64,000 nucleotides of DNA from assembly GCA_903772945.1 (NCBI GenBank), contig CAICTM010000028.1:1-64000 (forward strand). The letters run 5' to 3'. This document shows positions 21,911 to 33,090 of the stretch, one piece after another. A program made the translations under genes and the position numbers. Origin of the DNA: Seminavis robusta. Its lineage: Eukaryota; Bacillariophyta; Bacillariophyceae; Naviculales; Naviculaceae. The notes under the pieces were generated by a model. The model saw only the letters and a program-made list of their open reading frames with translations, was not told where the DNA came from and made no database searches. Numbering within the stretch: the first letter of the stretch is position 1; each line of letters starts with the position of its first letter.

Positions 21911-24900
21911 CTAGCGCTGACTGTTGTCTTTTGTGTCGCCTTGTGCTTCCGAATCAGTTACTTCCTCATGACTCTCAGCAGCAGAGGACACTGCATCAGT
22001 ATCATCCCTTGTCGTTGACGAATTCTGATTATCCAACGGACACGAATTGCCATCGCCGTTGACTAGTGCTTCTGTTGGCTCACTCCCTTCTTCCACTGTT
22101 GTGGACGAATCCGTTTCAGGTTCAGACCTCTTCTCGACCTTCTCAACGGCAACTGCAGCCTCGACCTGTTCCACTACTGTGTCCTCTGCAGGGCCAGAAG
22201 TCTCTCGAGACAATCCTGGGTAGAGCCAATTGTGAGTTTCGTTGCTCGACGTGAGTCGCATTGCAGGATGACCTTGTATTCCTTCCTCTGAGTCCGACAA
22301 TCCTTCATCTGAGTGCGACCTTTGCATGCCTGGGTGCACTCGTACTCGTGCCACTGGGCTTGCTATTATTGCGTTTGTGTGGGGGCGAATTGCCGGATGA
22401 ACTGGCATTCTGGACTCCGAGCTTGACCTGTGCATGCCTGGGTGAACCCTCACCCGTTCCTCCGAGCCTGGCATTCTTGCACCAATGTGGCCACGCATTG
22501 CTGGGTGTACTGACATGCCTCCTTCATCGTCAAAGTGCCTCTGCATTCCTGGGTGAGCCGAAACTCCTTCCTCTGAGCCTGACATGCTTGCATCTATGTG
22601 ACGGCGCATTGCTGGGTGTACTGGCATTCTGGACTCTGAACTTGACCTGTGCATTCCAGGGTGCCCTCGCACTTCTTCGCCTGCCATTCTGGCATCTATG
22701 CGCTGCCGCATTGCCGGGTGTATTGCCATTCTCCCACCTGAACCGGGAATACCTCTACCCATGTTGCTTTGCATTCGTTGCTGTGCCCGCCTTAGTGTCT
22801 CTGGGTCCGGCAAAGCTCTGTCCATGCTACTTCGCATTGCTGGGTGTTCTTGCATTCCTTCCTCTGAGTCGGACAGTCCTTCCTCCGAATGGCGTTGCAT
22901 TCCTGGGTGTACAGGCATTCTATCCTCCGAGTCTGGCATTCTCGCATCAATATGGTGTCGCATTGCCGGGTTTCCTGGCATTCCTTGGGTCACCCCAGCC
23001 TTCATGCGCCTCTGCAATCTTGGGTGAGCTGACAACCTTAACTCTGGGCTAGACAGTCTTGCCTCCACATTAGGTCGCATTGCTGGGTGAGATGGCATTC
23101 CATCATCTGAATCAGACATGCCATCCTCTGCAGGGCTTTGCATTCGCATTCGTTGGCTTTGAATTCCAGGATGGGACGGTACTCCGCTCGCCGGCCTAGG
23201 AAATCCTTCTACCATGTGCCGTTGCATAGCTGGATGTGCAGGTGTTCTTTCCTCTGAGTCAGACATTCCTGCATCAACATGATTTCGCATTCCTGGGTGA
23301 AGAAGCGGTCCTCCCTCTGAGTCTGAGCCCCCTTCCCCGAAATGCCTTTGGATAGCTGGATCGACCGGCCTCCTGGCTTCCAAGTCAGACAACGCTGCCT
23401 CCCGGTGATGTTGCATAGCAGGGTGTACGGGCATTCCTTCCCTCTCTTGCCTCCCAGGTGCCATTTGTCCTCCTTCTGTTCTGTGCATTCCAGCCAATCT
23501 GCCGTGCTGCATTCCTGGGTGCTGTGGCATTGAACTGTCAGAATCAGACATCCCGCCATGCGTCTGCTCTTGTATTCCTGGGTTCACTTGTCTTCCTTCG
23601 TCCAAATCTGACAATTCTGTATGCATTGGCAAGGAACGACGTTTTGCTGGTATTTTGGTATCCAACGCAGTGTCTGTACGTAGGGGTGGTGAAGGGAGCC
23701 TTGCCATTCCAGCTTCTGGGTCTGATGTTGCGTCCTCTGTTTGAACGGGTCTTCCAGGTTCCTCCGCCTTTGCGGACTTTTTGAGCTCTGCTTCATCTGG
23801 GATCGCCGCAGACTCAGCCGCAGCAGTTGAAACCATAAGCCTGCCTTCCTCTATCTCTTCTCCTGCACACGGTCCTGTCGAGGCGTTGCCTGGCTCCGGA
23901 TCAGGCACGGTGTGGCTTGACATCCCCTTGGCCTCTGCAGTAGGTTCCAACATCCTGTCCCTTACAGGAACAGCCATATTGGATCCTGGTTCTGGCGGCA
24001 CGTCTCCTAACGCCACTGCCCCCGGCTCTGGGTGGCTTGTCACGGAGGCAGAGGCAGCTCTTGCCGAAGCAGCCAACATCCTAGCCCTCTCAAGAGTAGC
24101 CATAGTAGATCCCGGTTCACCTGGCACCTGTCTCGACGTCACGGCCCCAGGCTCAGTGTGGTTTATCATCGAGGCAGAGGCGGCTCTGGCCGAAGCAGCC
24201 AACATCCTAGCCCTCTCAGGACTGACCATAATTGATCCTGGTTCAGCTGACATAACTACACCTGGCTCGGGTTGATCTCTCGTTGATGCAGCCCTTGCTG
24301 ACGCGGCCAGCATCCTGTCCCTCCCAGGAGTAGCCATCAAGGATCCCGGCTCCGGGGTTAGCGCCGCCCCGGGCTCAGCAGCCACAGATGCCCCTAGCTC
24401 TCCAGAGCTTGCCCTTAATGCAGCTGCATGGTTTGCCATCGCTGCCGCCTTTGCAGAGGCCGTCAGCAGCCTGCTTCTTCCAGGAAGAAACGGCACGGAC
24501 CCTGGTTCGGAGAAAGACATTCCTGCACCTGGCTCGCCAGACATAGACGCCCCAGGTTCTCCGACGCTTCCCCTTACGGAAGCTTCATTGTTCGCTCTTG
24601 CAGCTGACTCTACAGTTGCTGCCATCATGCTGCCTGCCTCTCGGGTTCTTCTCATCGAACCTGGTTCAGCACTTGGCATGGTCGCCCTTCCTGCTTCTGG
24701 GGCTCCAGTCTTCGATCCTGGTTCAGGACTTGCAAAAGGTGCTGTCGACTCTGCGGCTGGCATAGCGACACCTGGCTCTGAAGCAGGGATCGCCGCACCG
24801 GGCTCATGAGACATTACACCTGCACCTGAGCTCACACTGCCTGACCGCGCAGCTGCCGAAGCAGCGTTTGCCCTCGCAGCAGCCTCAGCTGTGGCTGCCA

Positions 24901-27900
24901 TCATAGCCCCTGGCGCTGCCATCATCATACCTGACTCGGAATGATTCGCCATAGCAGCCGCCTCAGCGGGAGCCAACTTGCGCATACCATTTATCGGGGA
25001 AGTAGGTCTTCTCTCCTTCCCAAAATCAAACTGATCGCTGCTGTCTTTGAATTTCATCCTTGCACGAGTCATGCTAGATGAAACGTCGTTGGCTCCGTAC
25101 CCGAATGGCGTTGAAATGTTGCTGTTGTCCATTTGGTCATTGGTCGGTATGTGAAAGCTAACCCGATTGCCGCTCCTCATGGTAGGGCCGCCGTTTGCTG
25201 AACCTCTCAAACTCGACATGGGAGGCAGGCCGTCACTGCCCGTAAAGGTGCGATACATTTTGGGCCAAAACATGAGGCACAAGACAGTGTAATTCTGCAA
25301 GAAAAGAGCGCAGCTACGGACGAAATAGAACACTGCAATGGGCGCACAATGCAATCCTTTGTGAGAATTCGGCAGGTGGCCAAACCAGGTAATTCGTTCG
25401 AACTGCGTACCTTCCGTATCGTCTTGAACCTATAGAAGCCGTGCAGATTACGAAGTACAGTGAGCATTGAGGTTTGTGCATTATTGGGTCAGAGCGCAGT
25501 TGCGTACCATAGCACTGATAGGTAAGGCAATAACGTTTACTTGGAAGATGCAGATCACAGCAAGAAACGTATTGCTGCTTTCGCTGAGATCGTCTTGGAT
25601 GTGTTTTGTTTGGAAGCACAGCACCAAGGCGTAGAAAACACAGAGAATCTGGAAACCCAAAATTGCAATCCAGAAGTACCACCCAGTATCAGAGGTGCAT
25701 CTGCCAGTGGATTCCAAAACGTATCCATCGTTGTCTACCAGCAGGACTTCACGCCCCCATTGAAACGGATCAACAGCTTGCCATGCAATCAATAAAGACA
25801 AAACAACCACGAACATGATTGCGACATACGGCGCGATGTCGATCAGCGACACAGTTCGCCTTCGGAGGGCTTCACCAGCTCTGTTGGTCGTGATCAGCGT
25901 TAGATACACACAGTTGTCATTGACATTGCAAACTAGCGCAACGATACGATTCTTACTTGAAGATCATCTGTACTCGCCAGATCCGACTGAACAAGCTCGA
26001 AAAGACCATGACAAATCCAATGCTGTTAAGCCAAGGCACACTGACAAGCAGAGGGGCAAGTTTAGAACAATTCGATTCGTTTCCTTAGAGTCGTAGCAAT
26101 GTCTCAATTGCTTACAGCATACACGACGCATCAACGGTCTGGATATCGGCGTTTTCTTCGGCGGTGAGCGTTCCCGTGGCAATGTCGTCTTTGACAAACC
26201 GATATTCCGTCTGGACTCCCATGGGAATGATGGATAGGATTGATACAATGCATCCGCAAGCCAGAGTTATCAGAAACGGAGGTTGCGATATTCGTACTGA
26301 CACGAGGAAGTCGACGATGAGAAAGATTCTGAATGGAAACAAGGGGAACAGGTGCAGATGGATCTTACCGAGAAGGGACCTCTCTCGATAATAGACCACC
26401 CAAGCCAAGCATATCAACGCAGTGAATGTTGTAATGGCGACAAACGTGTAGCCGATTGCCAAAAGCCAGGAGCTTATCAGTTGAAAGTCCTCCTCTGGCA
26501 AGCTACAAATATTAACCTCAACAAGGTCAGATTCCAACGGTCTGCATCTGAGTGCATTGTCTTTTTGATCAAGCTCCACGCTGAACTTACATACTGCAAA
26601 TGGAGAAGAACGAGGATTCACATCGCTCCTCGTAGACACTCGGAGGTTCCACCACAAATCGAGGACCAGTCTCGATTACAGTATTGGCTAAACTCTGTTG
26701 CGTGTACGCGGCTAAGGAAAAAAGAAAGCGAGTGCATTGGTAATCAGTACTCCACAACGAACTGATTTGAAAGGCGATCAGATGTGCTCCTTACCGTATG
26801 CAAGCAAAAAGACTGGAAGGCTTCCCTGCAGGAAGGGCTGCTGGTCAATGCCGAATTTCAGCCAGCCCTCGTCGAATGCCTGGAACATACTATCGGAAAT
26901 GTCAAAACTTCCTATAACAGAATTGATGTGGAGGCTATGGCTGTTTCGGTTGGGCAGAGAGGAAACACGCATGTCAGATGTCCATCGCAGAGAGTTTCTT
27001 TGTCAGGCAAGGCACAAAACCACACATCCCCGCACAGGTCACTCTTACAGATGCAACGCTTCGCCCATCTGACTGGCACCTCCTAGAAGAAGACCAATGC
27101 CGTCCCAAGTGTCGGCTATATTGCCTGATCTTTCCATTACTGCTGTTTCAACCGCTTGCGTAAATTTTGCCTGGTTGTCGTCTGCCACCACTACCATTCC
27201 ATGGTACACCACATCGGGGTGTTCCTCAATGGCATCGCTAAATCCTCTAGAGGAATATGAGAGCAAAACCGTGGTATGAGCGAGGAGACGACAACGAGAA
27301 GAGACGAAAGAATCTTCGCTACAAGAAAAAGAACTTGCCTGCATCGATCGTCCAGGACAATGTTCCCAGGCGCATGATTAAGACAGTATCCCTCTTTCAT
27401 GCCTTCCTGGACTAGCCGTTTTCCGGCACCATAACCTGCGTTGTACTCCTCTTGTCCAATGTGTTGCAAAATATCGAGTTCTTCCACTTGATCAGCCCCA
27501 GCGTTGATGGAAATTACTGGTACATGCAGTGACCTGCAATACAAAATGCTCTCTGCCACCTGAAAAAAAGCATGTCACAAACGATGGAGTAAGAAAATTT
27601 AACCAGAGGGAGAAGTGTGCAAAAGGAAAAAAGCTGCAATATGCTGCCACCTCCGTACCGTGTCATCGGGAATCGTAACGAACAAACCATCGACACCACT
27701 TTCACAGAGATTTCGAATTCGAGCTGCCATTTTTGCATGAAGAATCTGAAAGGTTTCTTGTGGCTCTAATCGTTCCAATTCGAGTACGACTCCGACGTCT
27801 ACGGCGGCCTGTGTCGCGGCCGCAAATACGGGATCCCAAAACAAGTCCGTAGTGATTCCATGAAGGACCCCACCGATTCGAATGGTATCACGTGGCAAAC

Positions 27901-29299
27901 AGCCTCGAAAGTTGCACTTTCCCAGCTTTCCTGTAGTACTGGTGGTTGTCATGGGATCAAATGCTTCTCCTTCCAAATTGCAGACGGGAAATGCTTGTTC
28001 CCGACACGTTTGTACTGTGTCTGTGGGTACATTGTCTGGCGTGACAATGACGGGTCCACTGAGGTACATTTTGCGATCCTTGGGAAGAGATAGCTTTTTA
28101 CCAGTGGTGATGAACATGCTGGTCATGACGACGGCAAATACGGACTCGATGTAATGCTGTGGCGCCGCTGTGAAAGCAATGTGTCCTTGTACAATGGCTT
28201 CTACAATTTGTTCGGACATTCCAAATGTCACGACTGTGGTAGTGCCTTGGCATCCCAGGTCGACCATGGCACTGGTGACGATATCGACCAAGTTGACGAG
28301 TGCCGCTTCGCTGAGGACAACGACATCGTATGCGCAGTCCTTGAATACCTCCTCTTGCACGGTTTGTACGGATTGGAATACATCGACGGGGCGTACGTCG
28401 ATTGTGTCAACCTGAACAATGGCTGGATGTTGTGTCAGAATTTCTTGCACTCCTTGGTATCGCTCTAGCATGAGTTTATTGTCTGGTTCGGAATTGACAA
28501 ACATGACTCTCCGTTGCTGTATCAGTTCGTCCGAGGTGGGCGGTAGTGTGGGTACGAATGCGGTGGTAGAATTGTCGTTCATGTTGAATACGATTGTGGT
28601 TTTATCGTCGTCGTCGCCAGTGTTGTCGACTTCACGATTTTCCTTGGCTTCCGCGACATCCCTTCTTCGTAATAGTTGAATAACCTCGTCGGCCACGACT
28701 CGTCCTGCGAGCGTTTCATGCTGTGCCACAAATCCCAATACACCCAAAGCGGGCGCGACATCATATCCCGTGTGAAATCCAAATACGGGCATTCCTGCCG
28801 CCAGTGCCACTGTAATGGCCTGATGTACCACAACCGATGGCAGTGTGACGAGTAAGGCATCCGGTCTGTCACTATTGCTTGCCGTGGCAGCTTGTCGAAT
28901 AGAGTTAGCCATTCGTAGGTATATTTCACTTTGGTCCAGCGTTGGACTATATAGAGTGATGGAAACAGCGACCATGGTATCTCTGCTTGCCTGCTGCATT
29001 GCGGTTTGTACTTGCTGCCAGTATACATCGTTTTGTGTTCCATGAGCAATGACTTGTATTCTGTATTCGGAGCGGGCAATGCAAGGTTCACATTTTCCCA
29101 CGTAAAAGTCATCCCTTAGCGTGAAATCCACAACGGGTTTCATGGGTGGGGCTGTGACAATGGATTCTTCATAGGCCAATTGGTCAATTCCAGATACGAC
29201 TTGTAATTGGCTAGTAGACCAAACAATGACACTAAGGAGTCCCAGGGAAAGGACACGGTGGTACCGGTATCTGTATCTGTGTGCAGGTGTCTGGATCAT
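21911..29299 (-). CDS. Class C GPCR-like receptor: two Venus-flytrap-like domains, 7TM, giant repeat tail (2194 aa, 11 exons)
   Basis: Exons on the minus strand: 29299..27659, 27559..27339, 27246..27049, 26940..26795, 26711..26591, 26547..26369, 26296..26116, 26040..25957, 25880..25508, 25429..25411, 25332..21911; total 6585 nt with every junction in frame. An N-terminal signal segment (LSLGLLSVIVWSTSQLQVVSG) precedes a first periplasmic-binding-like domain (about 75-410) and a second (about 460-735), each starting with a beta-strand such as IQVIAHGTQNDVYW or IRIGGVLHGITTDLFWD. The 7TM region (about 795-1075) has VRISQPPFLI, ASCMLVPWL and a last helix FLQNYTVLCLMFWPKMYR, as in GABA-B-type receptors. 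About 1120 cytoplasmic residues follow, mostly two repeat types: EPG(S/A) blocks, then HP(A/G)M blocks. Exon 10 is 19 nt, intron 5 is 43 bp and intron 2 appears to be GC-AG. The intracellular partner and ligand are unknown. Confidence 0.88.
22250..23590 (-). repeat. Coding repeat array: about 21 HP(A/G)M units
   Basis: Within the receptor tail, units of about 18-25 codons each carry HPAM or HPGM followed by RRH or QRH, then SDSEEG-like acidic sequence. Many units alternate: HPAM usually precedes (R)xHI(D/G)ARM and HPGM usually precedes QRH or HRSS. A few units are degenerate, for example NPAM, HPRL and QQRM. The array is in frame throughout. Confidence 0.85.
23890..24810 (-). repeat. Coding repeat array: EPG(S/A) units with RMLAASARAAS blocks
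   Basis: The membrane-proximal part of the receptor tail has about 17 EPG motifs. The best conserved unit, about 34-38 codons, contains EPGS.M, then (E/G)R(A/D)RMLAASARAAS, then EPGAV. Unit edges drift and early units lack the RML block. Ala, Met, Pro, Gly and Glu dominate, so the segment is probably disordered with short helices. Confidence 0.8.
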
Positions 29300-30700
29300 G
29301 ATTATTGTCGTGTGCTTGTATATAGGTAGTATAGCAGTCTAGCTAATAGCCAAGTGGAAGGAGGCAGCTGGCTGGCTAGGGTTCCAGAGGTGTGGCTTGT
29401 GTAGGGTAGATCTACCGCGATCTTGTAGCTAAGGATCCAGGCTTGGAATCTGCAAAGCAGAGCGGTCCCTTCAGCTATGCTAGAAGGACCAACAATCCAA
29501 GCTTATACAGTAGCAATAGCTAACCTAGCTCAAGGCTTCAATGCAAATGGTGGGTCCAGGTGCCCTCCCAGGACTGGCGACTCGTGACTCAAGGTGTAGA
29601 CGGTCAAAAGGTGCAACAGCTTGTCGACCGTAGCTGATAGTAGTAGACCACCGTACCGTGCTCTTGATACTCTTGATGAATGCAATGGTGCAACGGCAAT
29701 GATACAACGATGTGCGTAGAAGCAGCAGTAGCAGCAGTAGCAAAGCTAGCTAGCTGGACGCAGCGGCCCTCGCTTCTCTCGGTAATAAGAAAGTGAAGCA
29801 CCGCAGCTGCTGAACAAAGCTCTCTTGTGCCGCGTCTTCTTCTGCGTACTGCTTGTTGCGGCTGATTTGATGATGATGATGGTGATGATGGTGGTGATGA
29901 TGTATGTGATGAATGGAAGAAGAGTGGGGAGTGGAGTGAGGAGTGAGGTGAAAGAGCTCAGCAACAATATTATTATTCTGCCTCGCGGCTTCCCTTGTTG
30001 TTGTCCTGTGTCGCCTTTGCAAGCCGTCGGACTTTTTGTTGTTCCTTGCTTTGTTGGTTGCACGCAAACAGTGGATCAAACAGTACTGTTTTTACGCAGT
30101 AAGGGAAGGTTTCAAGAAGGGTACACTTGAGCTTTAAGAAGAAAAACCAAAGACATATTACCGCAACTCTAATACTTAACTTTCGTGTGGTCTTTCTACT
30201 CTTGAGATTTAACATCTTTTTTCACAAGTCTACTGAAGAATCTCCAAAGACATAAAAACTATTTAACCTTCGTGTGGTCTTGTCAGATGAGGATCTTACG
30301 ACCATTAATTCGATGGTTCCCGCCTGCGGTGTAAGCCAGCTTCACCGCGAGATATCCCGTCAGCTTCAAGTCGACAGGTCGTCTTCCTCCTCCCTCCATC
30401 CGCAGCAATGTACAGTTCTTTCGAACATGTACATCCTTCGTCTATCTTTAGAGACAATGATACCGTGTACAGTACCTTATTTTAAAAGCTATAGAATGTC
30501 AAATATAGATTAGAGCTGAACATCTGATTGAAGATTCGATTCTGATACTGAATGATCAATCCCGTCCAATTGCAACCAACGCACCCCGGTTCTAAAGATA
30601 CCGATACAGTACCGGACTCGAGGAATACCATAGCTCTCAGCTCACAATTTGAGTTTTGGGATCATCATGATTGCTTTGCTTTGCTCCATCCATCAATCAA
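29300..30700. other. Intergenic, receptor promoter side
   Basis: About 1.4 kb. A GAT-rich simple repeat lies at about 29866-29915. Two related blocks, CCAAAGACATA followed by TTCGTGTGGTCTT, occur near 30150-30195 and 30243-30280, an imperfect direct repeat about 95 bp apart. Open frames here are short, low-complexity or antisense to one another. No RNA gene is recognised. Confidence 0.4.
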
Positions 30701-32359
30701 TCAATTCAAAGTTGCCTTCGACCCAGCCATGCCACCAGTGCTCACACTATTAGTAATATCATCATCACCAGTACTACTCAAACTACCAGTACCGGTAGCA
30801 GTACCATCTTCATAATCATCGCCCGCCACACTATGCATAAACATGTCAACGACCATGGGGTGGTACAAGAGTCCGGCATGGGATTGATTCCAGTAGTGAT
30901 GTACGTGAACGGGTTGCTCCTGTTGTTCGGCCCAGGCATCGCACTGCCGCAAACTTTCCACCAAAACACAATTGTCGCCATCGTCCCACTCGGAGACATT
31001 GGGAGCATCGCTCATGTCGTGGCTCTCGTACCGCAACGATGCGGGGGTCAGAATACCATAGCCAGACAGACAATACGTTGTCACGCCCGGGACCAAGTGG
31101 GTGCCTCCGTAGTATGGTCGATTGTGGTGATACAATTTGGTTTGTTCCTCGTATCCGGCATCCAGCAATGCTTGGTCCAATTCGTGCGCGTGGTATTCTC
31201 TTGTGGGTGTCGTAATGATGGCTTGTCGCTTGTCGTGGAAAGCATCGGGATGAGGAAAGAACCACGAGACGGACGAGGTGGTTCGAATGATGCGCGACAG
31301 TGTTTCCACCACGTAATGAGGAATCGAGTCGGGAAAGATGCTATTGTGTTGCAGACTCAGATATTGCATGGGTGCCAGGACGGTTCCCGAGAGCACGGGT
31401 GATACTGCAAAAAAGGCATGAATGTGGCGGTCTTTCCAGGCTTGGTCGACGCGTTGATTGAGAAACAGAGCAAAGAAGGGAACTCCTGCCGAGATGGACA
31501 TGACGACAATGCCACGCCCATTATTCCGATGCACAGCTTGTTCAATTTTTGTCTTCATTTGATCAAATTCTTGTCCTGGCTGCATCCATGTTTCGGGTCC
31601 GGCTCTCCAATCAAACGCCTGAGCAATCATTTGTTGATCCGGTTGATATCCAAAGGCTTCCGTGAGGAATTGGACGTAGTACGTGTACAGGGGGGTTTTG
31701 GGATCTAGTTCCATGACACTCTGAAAGGTATGCCTTGTACGAGTATCAATGCCCGGCTGGTAGTTCATTTTCTGAGGACTACCATTACCATCACCATCAC
31801 CATCACTGCTGCTAGTAAATTTCCACTTGAGCATCATGGTCTCGGCATAGCAATCAATGATGTAAGGAAGAAGGGTAATGGCTGCATTTTGAATGATCCA
31901 TATTTTCTCATACTTTGACGTAGTAGAGGGGCACAAGTTGCAGGGAAGCCACCAGTGTGGTTTCTCTCGATTGGTTAGCTTTGTCTCCAGCTGAGTGCCA
32001 AAAAATCCTGGAATAAAGAGGACTGGGTGATGAGGGGTATCAGGGGTATCAGGGGTATCAGGGGTATCAGGGGATACAAATTCATAGTGGATTCCCTCCA
32101 GGTCCTTGGGATCAGGAATGGCTGCAAGAGGCCCCAATGCTGCTTGACACAGTTTCAGCATGAAAGAGACACCTGATCCATCAGCAGTATGCATATGCAT
32201 AGATCTAAGCAAGGCAAAGCTATGCATATGTTCCGGTACTACTACTAGTAGTAAACTGGGATTCAAGAAAGAGATTGTGGCCAAGGCTAGCGGTATCAAT
32301 AGAAGGCCTGCTGCCACCAGCCCCACTTTGGCCCTGACAAAGCTGAAAGTGGAATCCAT
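30701..32359 (-). CDS. LCAT/PDAT-family acyltransferase-like protein, 552 aa
   Basis: Single exon with ATG at 32357-32359. A hydrophobic stretch near residues 12-35 (AAGLLLIPLALATISFLNP) suggests a signal anchor. The alpha/beta-hydrolase core begins PVLFIPGFFGTQLE, the typical opening strand and oxyanion region of lecithin:cholesterol/phospholipid:diacylglycerol acyltransferases. The nucleophile elbow reads MSISAG near residue 288, so the first Gly of GxSxG is Ser. PGVTTYCLSGYG, DGDNCV (acid, about 458) and QSHAGLLYHP (His, about 488) complete the triad order. The protein should act on lipids in the ER or secretory lumen, moving or releasing an acyl chain; acceptor unknown. A Ser/Asp/Gly run near residue 190 and a Thr-Pro-Asp repeat near 100 are low-complexity insertions. 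Confidence 0.86.
   Translation of the reverse strand: MDSTFSFVRAKVGLVAAGLLLIPLALATISFLNPSLLLVVVPEHMHSFALLRSMHMHTADGSGVSFMLKLCQAALGPLAAIPDPKDLEGIHYEFVSPDTPDTPDTPDTPHHPVLFIPGFFGTQLETKLTNREKPHWWLPCNLCPSTTSKYEKIWIIQNAAITLLPYIIDCYAETMMLKWKFTSSSDGDGDGNGSPQKMNYQPGIDTRTRHTFQSVMELDPKTPLYTYYVQFLTEAFGYQPDQQMIAQAFDWRAGPETWMQPGQEFDQMKTKIEQAVHRNNGRGIVVMSISAGVPFFALFLNQRVDQAWKDRHIHAFFAVSPVLSGTVLAPMQYLSLQHNSIFPDSIPHYVVETLSRIIRTTSSVSWFFPHPDAFHDKRQAIITTPTREYHAHELDQALLDAGYEEQTKLYHHNRPYYGGTHLVPGVTTYCLSGYGILTPASLRYESHDMSDAPNVSEWDDGDNCVLVESLRQCDAWAEQQEQPVHVHHYWNQSHAGLLYHPMVVDMFMHSVAGDDYEDGTATGTGSLSSTGDDDITNSVSTGGMAGSKATLN
32033..32073 (-). repeat. 9-bp tandem repeat coding Asp-Thr-Pro
   Basis: The plus strand reads AGGGGTATC about four times in a row, giving four Asp-Thr-Pro units in the acyltransferase just before its first core strand. 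Copies are essentially identical, so length change by slippage is likely and would keep frame. Confidence 0.85.
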
Positions 32360-33090
32360 CCTATGCTATACGAGCTAGTACTATTACGGTACCAACCAAT
32401 GAAGAGACCCTCTTCAAGCAGACACTCAATGATGTATGGAATGTCGATGCAACAGCTTCTAGCTGGCTATTATGGTAGAAGAGGTCAAGGTCGAGCGACA
32501 TTCAAAAGGAAGATCTTTCTCACCATTCAATTTACTCGTGCTTTGCAATACATCCTTAGCCTTAATCAAAGCACATGTATGCAGAGTATGTACAGCGAAA
32601 AAGTGGTAGTAGCACGTGGTACACCCCGCCTGATGCCAAACCACCTCTGGATTTACCACTAGTCTAGCTAGTGCAAGCAACCTATCCGGATAGGGCATTT
32701 TGTTAGGGCAGTTTGCGGGTTGCTAGCTAGCCTGTTGGCTCATTCATTGCTTGTACCGGTACCGGTACTCTGCCATTGCTGTCATCATGGTGATGCTCTG
32801 GTTGCAGATGTCAAGCTTTCATTTCATCTGGAGACGCTTTTACGTCGGGAGTGTCGATAGGACGTGGGACGTTGTTCCTTTGCTTTGGTTATGCAGTGAA
32901 ACATGGATACATATTAATAGCCGACCTGATCTGCCAGACTACAGACTACCATTTAGTCGTGACTGTTTCCTGCAGTCATGGCAGCATTGGTCCAGTCGAC
33001 CTTGAAAGCAACACATGGATACCGATGAATGCCTTGCCAACATCGCACAATACAAATCCACGGAGACACACCAAAGCAGAGCAAAGCAAC
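32360..33090. other. Divergent promoter region
   Basis: About 730 bp between the starts of the acyltransferase (-) and the YbjN-like gene (+). ACCGGTACCGGTA palindromes lie at about 32755-32768 and CTAG palindromes near 32660-32735. The YbjN-like frame stays open back to a GTG at 32851, with an in-frame ATG at 33025. Confidence 0.45.

Noticed and set aside
29746-30130. His- and Ile-rich frames near 29.8-30.1 kb
   Set aside because: They arise from a GAT/ATC simple repeat read in several frames on both strands.
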